From Arthrobacter sp. PvP023 (GTDB lineage Bacteria; Actinomycetota; Actinomycetes; Actinomycetales; Micrococcaceae), in NCBI RefSeq assembly GCF_017832975.1, contig NZ_JAFIBI010000001.1, forward strand, positions 2,046,001-2,110,000: a stretch of 64,000 bases of DNA. Direction: 5' to 3'. The first letter of the stretch is position 1. Each line of letters begins with the position of its first letter. The notes under the pieces were generated by a model, which saw only the letters and a list, made by a program, of their open reading frames with translations, had not been told where the DNA came from and made no database searches. Both the position numbers and the translations under genes were made by a program. Below, one piece after another: positions 45,000-53,584 of this stretch.

Positions 45000-47900
45000 C
45001 TACGCCGGGGCCAGCGCCTTGTTCAGCACCGTGCGGATCCGCTTCTCGGAGACTGAATAGGCCGTCCCGAGTTCGACGGCGAAGAGGCTCACCCGCAGCT
45101 CCTCAATCATCCAGCGCACCTGTGTTAACTCCGCGCCCGCGCGGCGCCCCGGCAGCAACGCGGAGACAGCGTCATCGTAGTCGTCTTCCAGCCCCTGGAC
45201 GGCTGCCATGCTCAGGGCGTCCCGCTGGACGTTGCCGGGCAGCTTCTCCAGCCGCTTCTCGATCGCGGCGAGATAGCGCGGCAGCTGGCTGAGCTGTGCG
45301 TAGCCCGTCCGTGCCACAAAGCCGGGGAAGACGAGCTGTTCGAGTTGGCTTTTCACATCGTTGAGCGCGCTGATGAGTGCCAGGCTCGTGGTGCCCTTCA
45401 GCTGCTTCTCGATCCGGCGCGTGCTGGCAAGGATACGCTCCACCACTGCGGTGACCGTGAACACCGTGTCGATGAGCTCGGCCCGGACCTGCTCGTACAG
45501 TGACTTGAAGGACGCCTCGTCCCAGGGCAGTTCGGCCGGGGTGAGCTTGTCGATCGCGGCCAGCGCGCAGTCCGCAATCAAGGCGGACACGGAGCCATGC
45601 GGATTCTGGCTGAAAGTCAGCTTCTCCGTGTTGTTCAGGTGTTCCAGGACGTAGCGGTCCGGCGCCGGGACCTTCAGCGCAAGGAGGCGGATGACGCCGC
45701 CGCGCATGGCCTGTTCCTGTTCGGAGGTGGTCTGGAACAGCCGGAGTGCAACGGACGTGCCCTCGTCGACCAGGGCGGGGTAGCCGGTGACAGTATGCCC
45801 TTTCACCATGCCCTGGACCTGGCGCTGCACGGTTCCGAAGGTCCAGTCCGTCAGCCCGGACTTCTCTGCAAAGCCGGGTGTCACGGCACCGTTTGGGGAC
45901 GGCGTTAAGGCGCCGGCGTTCTTCGGTGCCTGCGCGGACTGCCCGCGCTGTGCGCCCTTCGGGCCCTTCGGGGCTGTTGTCACGGGGGTTGCCCCCAGCG
46001 ATTCGGCGATCGCCCGCCGGGTGGCCGGGGCCAGCCGCTCCTGCAGTGCCGCAAGGTCCTTGCCCTCATCCAGGACCTTGCCCCGGGAATCAACCACGCG
46101 GAAGCTCACCCTGAGGTGGGCGGGCACGGCATCCCAGTTCCACGAACCCGGCGGAATGACCTGTCCGCGGATCCGGCGGAGGACCAGTTCCAGCGAGGGT
46201 TCGAGATCGTCGGCGGCCGGATCGAAGTCCGCCTCCAGTGCCGCCACCGCCTGGCGGGCGACGTCCGGGGCGGGCACGAAATTCTTTCGCACCTGCTTGG
46301 GCAGCGACTTGATCAGGGCCGTGACCAGCTCCACGCGCTGGCCGGGGATGAGCCAGCGGAAGGCGGCGTCGTCGAGCTGGTTCAGGAAGAGCACCGGAAC
46401 CTCGGCGGTGACGCCGTCGGACGGGTTGGGCGGCGAGCCGGGCGCCACCGGATGGAACTCGTAGCTCAGCGGAAGCTCGAAGCCCTTGTGCAGCCAGGTT
46501 TTAGGGTAGGCCGAATCATCCAGCGCGTCGGCGTCCTCACTGATCAGCAGGGACTGGTCGAAGTCCAGCAGGGCGGGGTCCTGCTGGCGTGCTTCCTTCC
46601 ACCACTTGTCGAAGTGCCGCTCGGACACCACGTCCTTGCCGATCCGGGCGTCGTAGAACTCGAAGAGCGTCTCGTCGTCCACCAGGATGTCCCGGCGACG
46701 CATCCGCGCTTCAAGCTCTTCGATCTCCTGAAGAAGGGCACGGTTGCGGTGGAAGAACTTGTGGTGGGTCTGCCAGTCGCCCTCGACGAGGGCATGCCGG
46801 ATGAAGAGTTCCCGGCACAGCTCCGGATCCACCTTGCCGTAGTTGATCCGGCGGCTGGGGATGATGGGGACTCCATACAGGGTGACCTTTTCGTGGGCCA
46901 TCACCGAGCCCATCTTCTTGGACCAGTGCGGCTCGCTGTAGCTCCTCTTGACCAGGTCCGGCGCCACCTGTTCGGCCCAGAGCGGATCGAACTTCGCGGC
47001 GACGCGGGCCCACAACCGGCTCGTTTCCACCAGTTCGGCGGCCATCACAAAGGTGGGGGACTTCTTGAACAGTGCCGAGCCGGGGAAGATCGCGAAGCGG
47101 CTGCCGCGGGCGCCCGCGTATTCGCGCTTGCGCTCGTCGAGGATGCCGATGTGGCTCAGCAGGCCGGAGAGCAGGCTGATGTGGATACCCTCATGGTTTC
47201 CCACGGGATCGGCCAGGCGCTTGTTGTCCAGGCTGATGCCCAGCGGGCGGGCGAGCTGGCGGAGCTGGGCGAAGAGGTCCTGCCATTCCCGCACCCGCAG
47301 GTAGTTGATGAACTCGGTCCGGCACAAACGGCGGAACTGCGTGGAGGACAGTTCCTGCTGCTTCTCCTGGAGGTAGTTCCAGAGGTTCAGGAAACCGGTG
47401 AAGTCCGAGTTCTCGTCCCGGAACCGCGCATGCTTTTCCGCGGCGAGCTGTTGCTTGTCGGTCGGTCGTTCGCGCGGGTCCTGGATGGTCAGCGCAGCGG
47501 CGAGGATCATGACTTCGCGGACGCAGCCGCGTTTGCCCGCTTCCACGATCATCCGGCCCAGCCGCGGGTCCACCGGCAACTGGGCGAGTTTTTGCCCGAC
47601 GGCGGTCAGTCCGCCGCCGCCGTTCCTGCCAGCCGCAGCCCCTGCGGCACCCTGCGGACGGGCGGCGCTCAGGGCGCCGAGTTCGCGCAGGAGCGTGACG
47701 CCGTCGTTGATCGCGCGTGAATCGGGCGGCTCCACGAACGGGAAGTCTTCCACGTCCTTGGGTCCGCGGGCCACCCCCATGGCTGTCATCTGCAGGATGA
47801 CTGCCGCGAGGTTGGTGCGCAGGATCTCCGGGTCGGTGAACTGCGGCCTGGACTCGTAGTCTTCCTCCGAGTACAGCCGGATGGCGATGCCGTCGGACAC

Positions 47901-48983
47901 GCGGCCGCAGCGGCCGGAACGCTGGTTGGCCGAGGCCTGGGACACGCGTTCGATCGGCAGCCGCTGCACTTTGGTCCGGTGCGAGTACCGCGAGATGCGC
48001 GCGGTGCCGGTGTCCACGACGTACTTGATGCCGGGCACCGTCAGGGACGTTTCAGCGACGTTGGTTGCCAGCACGATCCGCCGTTTGCTGCCGGGGTGGA
48101 ACACCTTGTGCTGTTCCTGCAGGCTCAGCCGGGCGAAGAGGGGGAGAACCTCCGTGCCGGCCAGCCGCCGGTTCGACTGGATACGGGCGTTGAGGGCCTC
48201 GGCGGCGTCACGGATTTCGCGCTCGCCGGAGAAGAAGATGAGGATGTCGCCCGGCGCCTCGAGGGCCAGTTCGTCGACGGCGTCGCAGACGGCGTCGAGC
48301 GGGTCACGGTCCTCCTCGAGTTCATCGTCGGAGGTGTTGTCTTCTTCGTCGCCAGGCGCGGCTCCGCCAGCCGGCTGGGACAGCGGCCGGTACCGGATTT
48401 CCACCGGGAACGTCCGGCCGGACACCTCGATGATAGGGGACGGCTCGTCCTCGGTGCCGAAGTGCTTGGCGAACCGCTCGGGATCGATGGTGGCGGAGGT
48501 GATGATGATCTTCAGGTCCGGGCGCTGCGGCAGGATCCGCTTGAGGTAGCCCAGGATGAAGTCGATGTTGAGGCTGCGCTCGTGCGCTTCGTCGATGATG
48601 ATGGCGTTGTACTTGCGCAGCAGCTTGTCGCGCTGGATCTCCGCGAGCAGGATGCCGTCGGTCATGAGCTTGACCTTGGTGGACCGGCTGACCTCGCCGG
48701 TGAAGCGGACCTGGAAGCCCACCTCCTGGCCGATTTCAACGCCGAGCTCCTCCGCGATGCGCTCGGCCACGGTGCGGGCAGCAAGCCGGCGCGGCTGGGT
48801 GTGGCCGATCAGTCCGTTGTCGCCCAGGCCCAGTTCGAGGCACATCTTGGGAATCTGGGTGGTCTTGCCGGAGCCGGTCTCGCCGGCGATGATCGTCACC
48901 TGGTTGGCCGCAATGGCGGCCATCAGGTCCTCGCGGCGCTCGGAAACCGGCAGCTCGGCGGGGTAGGAAATATGAAAAGTCAT
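45000..48983 (-). CDS. hrpA: ATP-dependent RNA helicase HrpA
   Basis: A 1,327-residue DEAH-box helicase. Walker A is GETGSGKTTQIP, the DEAH motif is IIIDEAHERSLNIDF, then ITSATIDPERF, and motif VI QRSGRCGRVSDG. A helicase-associated domain, an OB fold and a long C-terminal DUF3418 domain complete the HrpA length. In E. coli HrpA rescues stalled ribosomes and processes mRNAs. It stands alone, convergent with the HIT gene. Confidence 0.95.
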   Translation of the reverse strand: MTFHISYPAELPVSERREDLMAAIAANQVTIIAGETGSGKTTQIPKMCLELGLGDNGLIGHTQPRRLAARTVAERIAEELGVEIGQEVGFQVRFTGEVSRSTKVKLMTDGILLAEIQRDKLLRKYNAIIIDEAHERSLNIDFILGYLKRILPQRPDLKIIITSATIDPERFAKHFGTEDEPSPIIEVSGRTFPVEIRYRPLSQPAGGAAPGDEEDNTSDDELEEDRDPLDAVCDAVDELALEAPGDILIFFSGEREIRDAAEALNARIQSNRRLAGTEVLPLFARLSLQEQHKVFHPGSKRRIVLATNVAETSLTVPGIKYVVDTGTARISRYSHRTKVQRLPIERVSQASANQRSGRCGRVSDGIAIRLYSEEDYESRPQFTDPEILRTNLAAVILQMTAMGVARGPKDVEDFPFVEPPDSRAINDGVTLLRELGALSAARPQGAAGAAAGRNGGGGLTAVGQKLAQLPVDPRLGRMIVEAGKRGCVREVMILAAALTIQDPRERPTDKQQLAAEKHARFRDENSDFTGFLNLWNYLQEKQQELSSTQFRRLCRTEFINYLRVREWQDLFAQLRQLARPLGISLDNKRLADPVGNHEGIHISLLSGLLSHIGILDERKREYAGARGSRFAIFPGSALFKKSPTFVMAAELVETSRLWARVAAKFDPLWAEQVAPDLVKRSYSEPHWSKKMGSVMAHEKVTLYGVPIIPSRRINYGKVDPELCRELFIRHALVEGDWQTHHKFFHRNRALLQEIEELEARMRRRDILVDDETLFEFYDARIGKDVVSERHFDKWWKEARQQDPALLDFDQSLLISEDADALDDSAYPKTWLHKGFELPLSYEFHPVAPGSPPNPSDGVTAEVPVLFLNQLDDAAFRWLIPGQRVELVTALIKSLPKQVRKNFVPAPDVARQAVAALEADFDPAADDLEPSLELVLRRIRGQVIPPGSWNWDAVPAHLRVSFRVVDSRGKVLDEGKDLAALQERLAPATRRAIAESLGATPVTTAPKGPKGAQRGQSAQAPKNAGALTPSPNGAVTPGFAEKSGLTDWTFGTVQRQVQGMVKGHTVTGYPALVDEGTSVALRLFQTTSEQEQAMRGGVIRLLALKVPAPDRYVLEHLNNTEKLTFSQNPHGSVSALIADCALAAIDKLTPAELPWDEASFKSLYEQVRAELIDTVFTVTAVVERILASTRRIEKQLKGTTSLALISALNDVKSQLEQLVFPGFVARTGYAQLSQLPRYLAAIEKRLEKLPGNVQRDALSMAAVQGLEDDYDDAVSALLPGRRAGAELTQVRWMIEELRVSLFAVELGTAYSVSEKRIRTVLNKALAPA

Positions 48984-49041
48984 GGCTGGACACAGTCTAC
49001 TGCGGCCGCGGCCGGCTGCTGCGTTCTGCTGTCCCAGGGCG

Positions 49042-49073
49042 AAGGACCCGGCCCGCAGGCGGGCCGGGTCCTT
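49042..49073. terminator. Rho-independent-type hairpin
   Basis: Perfect 15-base-pair stem AAGGACCCGGCCCGC with its complement and a two-base centre. It lies between hrpA and the small membrane protein gene and, on the minus strand, follows the latter by 54 bases. Confidence 0.75.
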
Positions 49074-49127
49074 CCTGGTTGTTGTGCCCGCTGCCCGGGG
49101 TGAAACGGGATCCGGGCGTCACCGCTG

Positions 49128-49295
49128 TCAGTAGTTCCGCAGGGTGTAGCTGATGCTTGGCAGGTCCAGCGCGGACCAGTCCTGCTCCGAGCGTTCGGGA
49201 GGTGTGTGGCCCCGACCGTCTTTAAGGAGGGCGGCGATGGTGGCCGGCAGGATGATGAGCAACAGGACGATGAGTACAACTCCGAAGGTTTCCAT
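49128..49295 (-). CDS. Small single-helix membrane protein, 55 aa
   Basis: Begins METFGVVLIVLLLIILPATI, a single membrane helix, then a 33-residue polar tail (DGRGHTPPERSEQDWSALD and onward). The start at 49,295 has GGAGG close by; an upstream frame to 49,367 runs into the glxA promoter. Function unknown. It is divergent from the GlxA-type regulator and shares its intergenic region. Confidence 0.65.
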   Translation of the reverse strand: METFGVVLIVLLLIILPATIAALLKDGRGHTPPERSEQDWSALDLPSISYTLRNY

Positions 49296-49330
49296 GCCTC
49301 CATGTTTCTCCCCTTCGGTTCGGCAAAACA

Positions 49331-49367
49331 GTGGCAGAAATGCCCAAAAAGCTATAATTTCTGCCAC
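49331..49367 (+). promoter_or_regulatory. Promoter with overlapping inverted repeat
   Basis: A consensus -10 TATAAT at 49,353 to 49,358 with GTGGCA at 49,331 as a possible -35, 16 bases apart. An exact 11-base inverted repeat, GTGGCAGAAAT and ATTTCTGCCAC with a 15-base spacer, covers the -35 and runs past the -10. This is the layout of a repressor site, probably bound by the AraC-type protein encoded just downstream. Confidence 0.75.
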
Positions 49368-49376
49368 AATGGAAGC

Positions 49377-50345
49377 ATGCTCAACTCAGTCGCAGTGATT
49401 GTGGTTCCCAACTTCTCCATCTTCGAGTTCGGGACCGCCTTCGAGGTGTTCGGCATCGACAGGTCGGCGCGGGGGAGCGGTGTGCCGGCCTTCGATTTCC
49501 GCGTCTGCACGCCGGAACCGGGTGATGTCCGGCTTAAGTCCGGGCTGACCATGCACGTCGAGCTGGACCTGGAAGCGGCCGCCGATGCGGACCTGGTGAT
49601 CATGGCTCCTTACGGCCATGACCAGGATGTCCCGGAAACGGTGCTGGATGCTCTGCGCGCCGCCCATTCGCGCGGAGCCTGGGTGATGTCCATCTGCTCG
49701 GGCGCTTTTGCGCTTGCGCGTGCCGGCCTGCTCGATGGCCGCCGCTGCACCACGCACTGGCACTTTTCCCGGGAACTGGCCAGCCGCTACCCGGCGGCGC
49801 TCGTGGACGAGAATGTCCTGTACGTCCAGGACGGCCGGATCATCAGCAGCGCCGGGACCGCGGCGGGCATCGACGCCTGCCTGCACCTGGTGCGGGTGGA
49901 ACTCGGAGCCGGCGTGGCAGCGAGCATTGCCCGCGACATGGTGGTCCCGCCCCACCGCGACGGCGGGCAGGCCCAGTTCATCGACCGGCCCATTCCGTCC
50001 TGCGGGTCGCAGCCCATGGAGGAACTGCTGCAGTGGATGGTTCGCAACCTCGAGCACGACCACACAGTCAATGAGCTCGCGGCGCGGGTCCACATGTCGC
50101 CGCGGACGTTCGCGCGCCGCTTCCGGGCTGAAACGGGCGCCACGCCTGCTGCCTGGCTCAACTCCCAGCGGGTGCTGCGGGCGCAGGAGCTTCTGGAATC
50201 AACGGAGCTCAACATCGACGAGATTGCCCGGGAGTCGGGGTTCGGCCATTCCGTGCTGCTCCGGCACCATTTCGGCAAGGTGCTGGCGACGAGCCCGCAA
50301 TCGTACCGGCGGGCGTTCCGCGGCCACCTCGAACCCGCCGTCTAG
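49377..50345 (+). CDS. GlxA-type AraC-family regulator with DJ-1/PfpI domain
   Basis: A 322-residue regulator. Residues 1 to 175 form a DJ-1/PfpI domain (SVAVIVVPNFSIFEFGTAFE, VMSICSGAFALARAGLLDG with the nucleophile-elbow Cys), which probably senses a small molecule. Residues 215 to 320 are the AraC DNA-binding domain (HTVNELAARVHMSPRTFARR, NIDEIARESGFGHSVLLRHH). ATG at 49,377 lies about 12 bases after the likely transcript start. GlxA in Streptomyces represses exopolysaccharide or catabolic genes. Targets here are unknown; the inverted repeat in front suggests self-control. Confidence 0.9.
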   Translation: MLNSVAVIVVPNFSIFEFGTAFEVFGIDRSARGSGVPAFDFRVCTPEPGDVRLKSGLTMHVELDLEAAADADLVIMAPYGHDQDVPETVLDALRAAHSRGAWVMSICSGAFALARAGLLDGRRCTTHWHFSRELASRYPAALVDENVLYVQDGRIISSAGTAAGIDACLHLVRVELGAGVAASIARDMVVPPHRDGGQAQFIDRPIPSCGSQPMEELLQWMVRNLEHDHTVNELAARVHMSPRTFARRFRAETGATPAAWLNSQRVLRAQELLESTELNIDEIARESGFGHSVLLRHHFGKVLATSPQSYRRAFRGHLEPAV

Positions 50346-50387
50346 CATCCGGCACCTAACGACGGGACACGTGACGACGGAGCGTAG

Positions 50388-50690
50388 CTAATCCGGACGG
50401 CGCTCGCCGTTCCTTGCGGCTTCGGCCGCGGCCCGGGTGTTGTCGACAAGGACGCGCCACGGGCCGGTGACGGCCTGTTCCGGGAGGGTGGCGCGGTGCT
50501 GGCCGGCTTTGATCGAATACACAAACCGGTCCGGCTGGCCGCCGGCCTCGGCCGTGCGCGGCACGGCGTCCCACGGGCAGGCCTCAACCAGGGGCTCCCA
50601 GCGGCTCTTGTCCGTGGGGGTCGTGGCCTGGATGCTCCACACCCGCTTGAGCGCAGCAATCCCGCCGCTGCGCTGGACAGTGATCTTCAT
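50388..50690 (-). CDS. Emfourin-type protealysin inhibitor
   Basis: A 100-residue protein following the M4 peptidase gene by 65 bases. It begins MKITVQRSGGIAALKRVWSI and has FVYSIKAGQHRATLPEQAVT, the pattern of emfourin, the small inhibitor found next to protealysin-like peptidase genes. Emfourin blocks the mature peptidase slowly and tightly inside the cell. ATG at 50,690 starts the domain; the upstream frame extension to 50,783 overlaps the M4 gene and is rejected. Confidence 0.88.
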   Translation of the reverse strand: MKITVQRSGGIAALKRVWSIQATTPTDKSRWEPLVEACPWDAVPRTAEAGGQPDRFVYSIKAGQHRATLPEQAVTGPWRVLVDNTRAAAEAARNGERRPD

Positions 50691-50755
50691 GGCCTGGTTT
50701 CCTGTGCTTCCGGTACTGCCTGGCCGCCGGCTGACCGCTCCGGCGGCGATCCCAG

Positions 50756-51799
50756 TTACAGCTTTACCTTCACAGTTTCCCACGCCTTCCGGACGGCGTC
50801 ATGTTCCGGGGAACCGGCGCCGAACAGTTCCGCGGCCGACGCCGCGGTGGCTTTGGCGAACTTGGTGAACGTTGCGTTGGCAGGCAGTGAACCTCCGGTA
50901 AGGGTGTCGTACCAAATCCGGCCCGGGGTTTCCCAGGCGTTGCCGCCAAGTGCCGACGCCACGAGGTAGAACGCGCGGTTGGGGATGCCGGAGTTGATGT
51001 GCACGCCGCCGTTGTCCGCACTGGTCCGGACGTAGGAATCCATGGAGTCCGGCTGGGGGTCCTTGCCAAGCACGTCGTCGTCGTACGCGGTGCCGGGAGC
51101 CTTCAACGACCTGAGGGCTGAGCCTTGCACTTTGTCGGTGAACAGGTTTTCCCCGATCAGCCAACTGGCCTCCGATGCCGACTGCTGCGCGAGGTACTGT
51201 TCCACAAGCGCGCCGAACACGTCCGACAGCGATTCGTTGATGGCACCGGCCTGGTTCCGGTAGACGAGTCCGGCGGAATGCTGCGTCACGCCGTGCGCCA
51301 GCTCGTGGCCGATGACGCTCAGGGACCGGGTGAATCGCTGGAAGATTTCGCCGTCGCCGTCGCCGAACACCATCTGGTGTCCGTCCCAGAAGGCGTTGTC
51401 GTAGAGCTTGCCAAAGTGGACGCTGGCATCCAGGGCGAGCCCCTGGCCGTCGATCGAGTTCCGGCCGAAGGCTTCTGCGTAAAGCCGGTGGGTGTGGCCC
51501 AGGCCGTCATAGGCCTCGTCCGCCGAGGGGTCTCCCGTGGCAGGTTCACCCTCCTTCCGGACCAGCTGACCGGGAAGGGACTCGGAGGTTCCGGCGTCGT
51601 ACACGGTGCGGTTCGGCGGACCGGGCTTCAGCTGCCGGATGCCGGACGGGACCGCAGGCAGCGGAAGCGCGCGGCTGGCCTGGATGGACCTGATGTGGAG
51701 CAGGGCTTCCTTCGCCGCCCGGGCCACCGCGTGCATGCGGGGTTCGTGCTGGGCCGCAAGGCGCCGCAGCAGGTAGGGCGGGATGATGGAGCAGTACAT
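50756..51799 (-). CDS. M4 family metallopeptidase, protealysin-like
   Basis: A 347-residue thermolysin-family peptidase. The short propeptide starts CSIIPPYLLRRLA, the PPSP-type motif of protealysin-like precursors, and there is no signal peptide, as in protealysin. The zinc site is HELAHGVTQHSAGL (165 to 169) with Glu189 in GAINESLSDVFG as third ligand and the transition-state His267 in DNGGVHINSG. Protealysin itself cleaves intracellular proteins and is thought to leave the cell without a classical signal. Paired here with its inhibitor gene. Confidence 0.94.
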   Translation of the reverse strand: MYCSIIPPYLLRRLAAQHEPRMHAVARAAKEALLHIRSIQASRALPLPAVPSGIRQLKPGPPNRTVYDAGTSESLPGQLVRKEGEPATGDPSADEAYDGLGHTHRLYAEAFGRNSIDGQGLALDASVHFGKLYDNAFWDGHQMVFGDGDGEIFQRFTRSLSVIGHELAHGVTQHSAGLVYRNQAGAINESLSDVFGALVEQYLAQQSASEASWLIGENLFTDKVQGSALRSLKAPGTAYDDDVLGKDPQPDSMDSYVRTSADNGGVHINSGIPNRAFYLVASALGGNAWETPGRIWYDTLTGGSLPANATFTKFAKATAASAAELFGAGSPEHDAVRKAWETVKVKL

Positions 51800-51879
51800 A
51801 TATGTCCCCTTTACTCGTCGGCGATGAAGACAGCCTACGAGGGGGTTGCGACATTGCGGCGGGACACGCGTTAAGCAGG

Positions 51880-51907
51880 AAACCCCGCCAGCTGGGCTGG
51901 CGGGGTT
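51880..51907 (-). terminator. Terminator after tRNA-Arg
   Basis: Perfect stem AAACCCCGCCAGC with its complement and a two-to-three-base loop, seven bases after the tRNA 3' end on the minus strand. Confidence 0.85.
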
Positions 51908-51913
51908 TGTCTG

Positions 51914-51986
51914 TGCCCTCGATAGGATTCGAACCTACGACCTTCTGCTCCGGAGGCAGACGCTCTATCCCCTGAGCTACGAGGGC
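51914..51986 (-). tRNA. tRNA-Arg (anticodon CCG)
   Basis: Cloverleaf on the minus strand: acceptor GCCCTCG/CGAGGGC, D-arm GCTCAGGGGATAGAGC, anticodon stem TCTGC/GCAGA with loop CTCCGGA, so the anticodon is CCG and it reads CGG arginine codons; T-arm TAGGTTCGAATCCTA. The CCA end is not encoded. 73 bases. Confidence 0.97.
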
Positions 51987-52063
51987 AATCAGGGTTTCCT
52001 GCCGTTTCCGGCGGGACGTCCTAGAGCTTAGCAGGAAGGTGGCCTTCAAAGGAAAATCGGCGT

Positions 52064-53584
52064 TCAGTATCCGGAAAACGAGTCGGTGCGGACCCGCCGC
52101 GCACCCGCGCTGCGGGCCGCGGCCCGGAGCGAGCGGACCCTGGCGGGCGAGCCGGAAATTAACACTGTGCGGGCGGTAATGTCCGGAACAAGTTCCTTGA
52201 GGGCCGCACTGTCGATCCGCTCCGGCGGCCGGGAAACCGTGCCGGCGTCTTCCATGAACGGCGGCGGCGCGGAACCGTCGGAGAGTCGGGCAATGACCCG
52301 GGCACCGGACTGTTCCAGCGCATCCGCGTAAGCGAGTTCAGCCGCCGACTTCGCCAGGTACAGCAGGACGACGTCCCGGTTCCTGGCCGCGCCTGCGGCG
52401 AGCTGGGCAAGGTAGGGCGTGATGCCGATGCCGGCCGCCACCAGCAGGACCGGGCCGCTGGACCCGCCCGGGATGACGAAGTCGCCGCCCACCGCGGTGG
52501 CCGTCACGGAGTCCCCGGGCCGCAGTGCGAGCAGGGCACGCTTGGCGGCGGACACGGGCTCGGCTGTTCCCACGCCGATGGTCACGTCCTGCGCGTCCGG
52601 GGCGCTGGTCAGGCTGAAGACCCTCCGGAGGCCTCTGCCGTCCGACTTGCCATGGGGCAGGTGCAGTTCGATGTATTGTCCGGGCGCGAACCGCACCGCG
52701 CGGTCGGGCCGGAAGCTGAATTCCGTCGTCGTCGGCGTCAGGGGCCGTGACTCCTGGAAGTTCAGCCGGATACCGCCGCGCTGCCCCGCCAGGAACGCGA
52801 TCAGGTTCCCCACGAGCAGTGCGAGTTCGGGAGAATTTGCCACGAACCCCAGGTTGTAGGGGACGGCAAAGATAGCGCCGACGACGGCGGCGAGCGCCAG
52901 CTGCTGCCGGCGTCGGGGCGGAAGGGTCAGCGGTTCGGTCAGCATGAAACCGGCGAAGAACAGTACAGGGCGCTGCGCGAGAGGCTGCCAGAGTGCCTGG
53001 CCCGCCGACATGCCGGCCCGGAGGAGTTCCGTGGCCACGATGGAAACTGAAACCGCCGTGAACACGGCACCCATGAGCATCTTGCGGGTGCGGTAGAGCA
53101 CCAGGAGAATGCCGGGAACCAGGAGGAAGAGCATTGAGGGGGTGGCCGCCCACCACGTGGCGATGTTGAGGCCGGTCAGCCCGGTCACGAAGGCCCCGGC
53201 CGCGGCCGGGTTGAAAATGTGCCGGCCGCGCCAGGCCAGGGCGTATTTTGACGCTGATGCCAGGACGCAGGCGAGGGCAACGCCGGCAACATCCAGCGTT
53301 TTGAAACTGGGCCAGAACAGGAAATACAGCAGGAGGCCGGTTATCAGGGATGATTCCGAGTGCGGCCGGACGCGGAACAGCGCAGCAAGCCCGCGGTTGG
53401 AGACGTAGGTCAGTCCCAGGCAGAGCGCCAGGTGCGTGAGCATTTCTGGGATGCCGAAGGTCAGCCAGCCCAGGACATTGAGCAGCAGGCTGTACGCGGC
53501 CAGCACGACGAGCACCCACAACACCAGGCGGTACATGGTGAAGCGGTTCAAGGACGTGTCCGCCCGCTGGATCATGGAACTCAT
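52064..53584 (-). CDS. NqrB/RnfD-like membrane domain fused to ferredoxin reductase module
   Basis: A 506-residue fusion. The first 280 or so residues hold many membrane helices with the NqrB/RnfD pattern (HSESSLITGLLLYFLFWPSF, HIFNPAAAGAFVTGLTG, FAGFMLTEPLTLPPRRR), a family that carries FMN, often covalently at a Thr. The last 230 residues are a ferredoxin-NADP reductase-like domain with FAPGQYIELHLPHG, RRVFSLTSAPD (FAD) and LLVAAGIGITPYLAQL (NAD). It could take electrons from NAD(P)H and pass them into the membrane. Coupled by four-base overlap to the ApbE gene. Confidence 0.88.
   Translation of the reverse strand: MSSMIQRADTSLNRFTMYRLVLWVLVVLAAYSLLLNVLGWLTFGIPEMLTHLALCLGLTYVSNRGLAALFRVRPHSESSLITGLLLYFLFWPSFKTLDVAGVALACVLASASKYALAWRGRHIFNPAAAGAFVTGLTGLNIATWWAATPSMLFLLVPGILLVLYRTRKMLMGAVFTAVSVSIVATELLRAGMSAGQALWQPLAQRPVLFFAGFMLTEPLTLPPRRRQQLALAAVVGAIFAVPYNLGFVANSPELALLVGNLIAFLAGQRGGIRLNFQESRPLTPTTTEFSFRPDRAVRFAPGQYIELHLPHGKSDGRGLRRVFSLTSAPDAQDVTIGVGTAEPVSAAKRALLALRPGDSVTATAVGGDFVIPGGSSGPVLLVAAGIGITPYLAQLAAGAARNRDVVLLYLAKSAAELAYADALEQSGARVIARLSDGSAPPPFMEDAGTVSRPPERIDSAALKELVPDITARTVLISGSPARVRSLRAAARSAGARRVRTDSFSGY

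Noticed and set aside
51546..52049. Open frame across tRNA-Arg on the minus strand with VAQGIERLPPEQKVVGSNPI
   Set aside because: This is the well-known false translation of a tRNA gene and its flank; the cloverleaf is complete.
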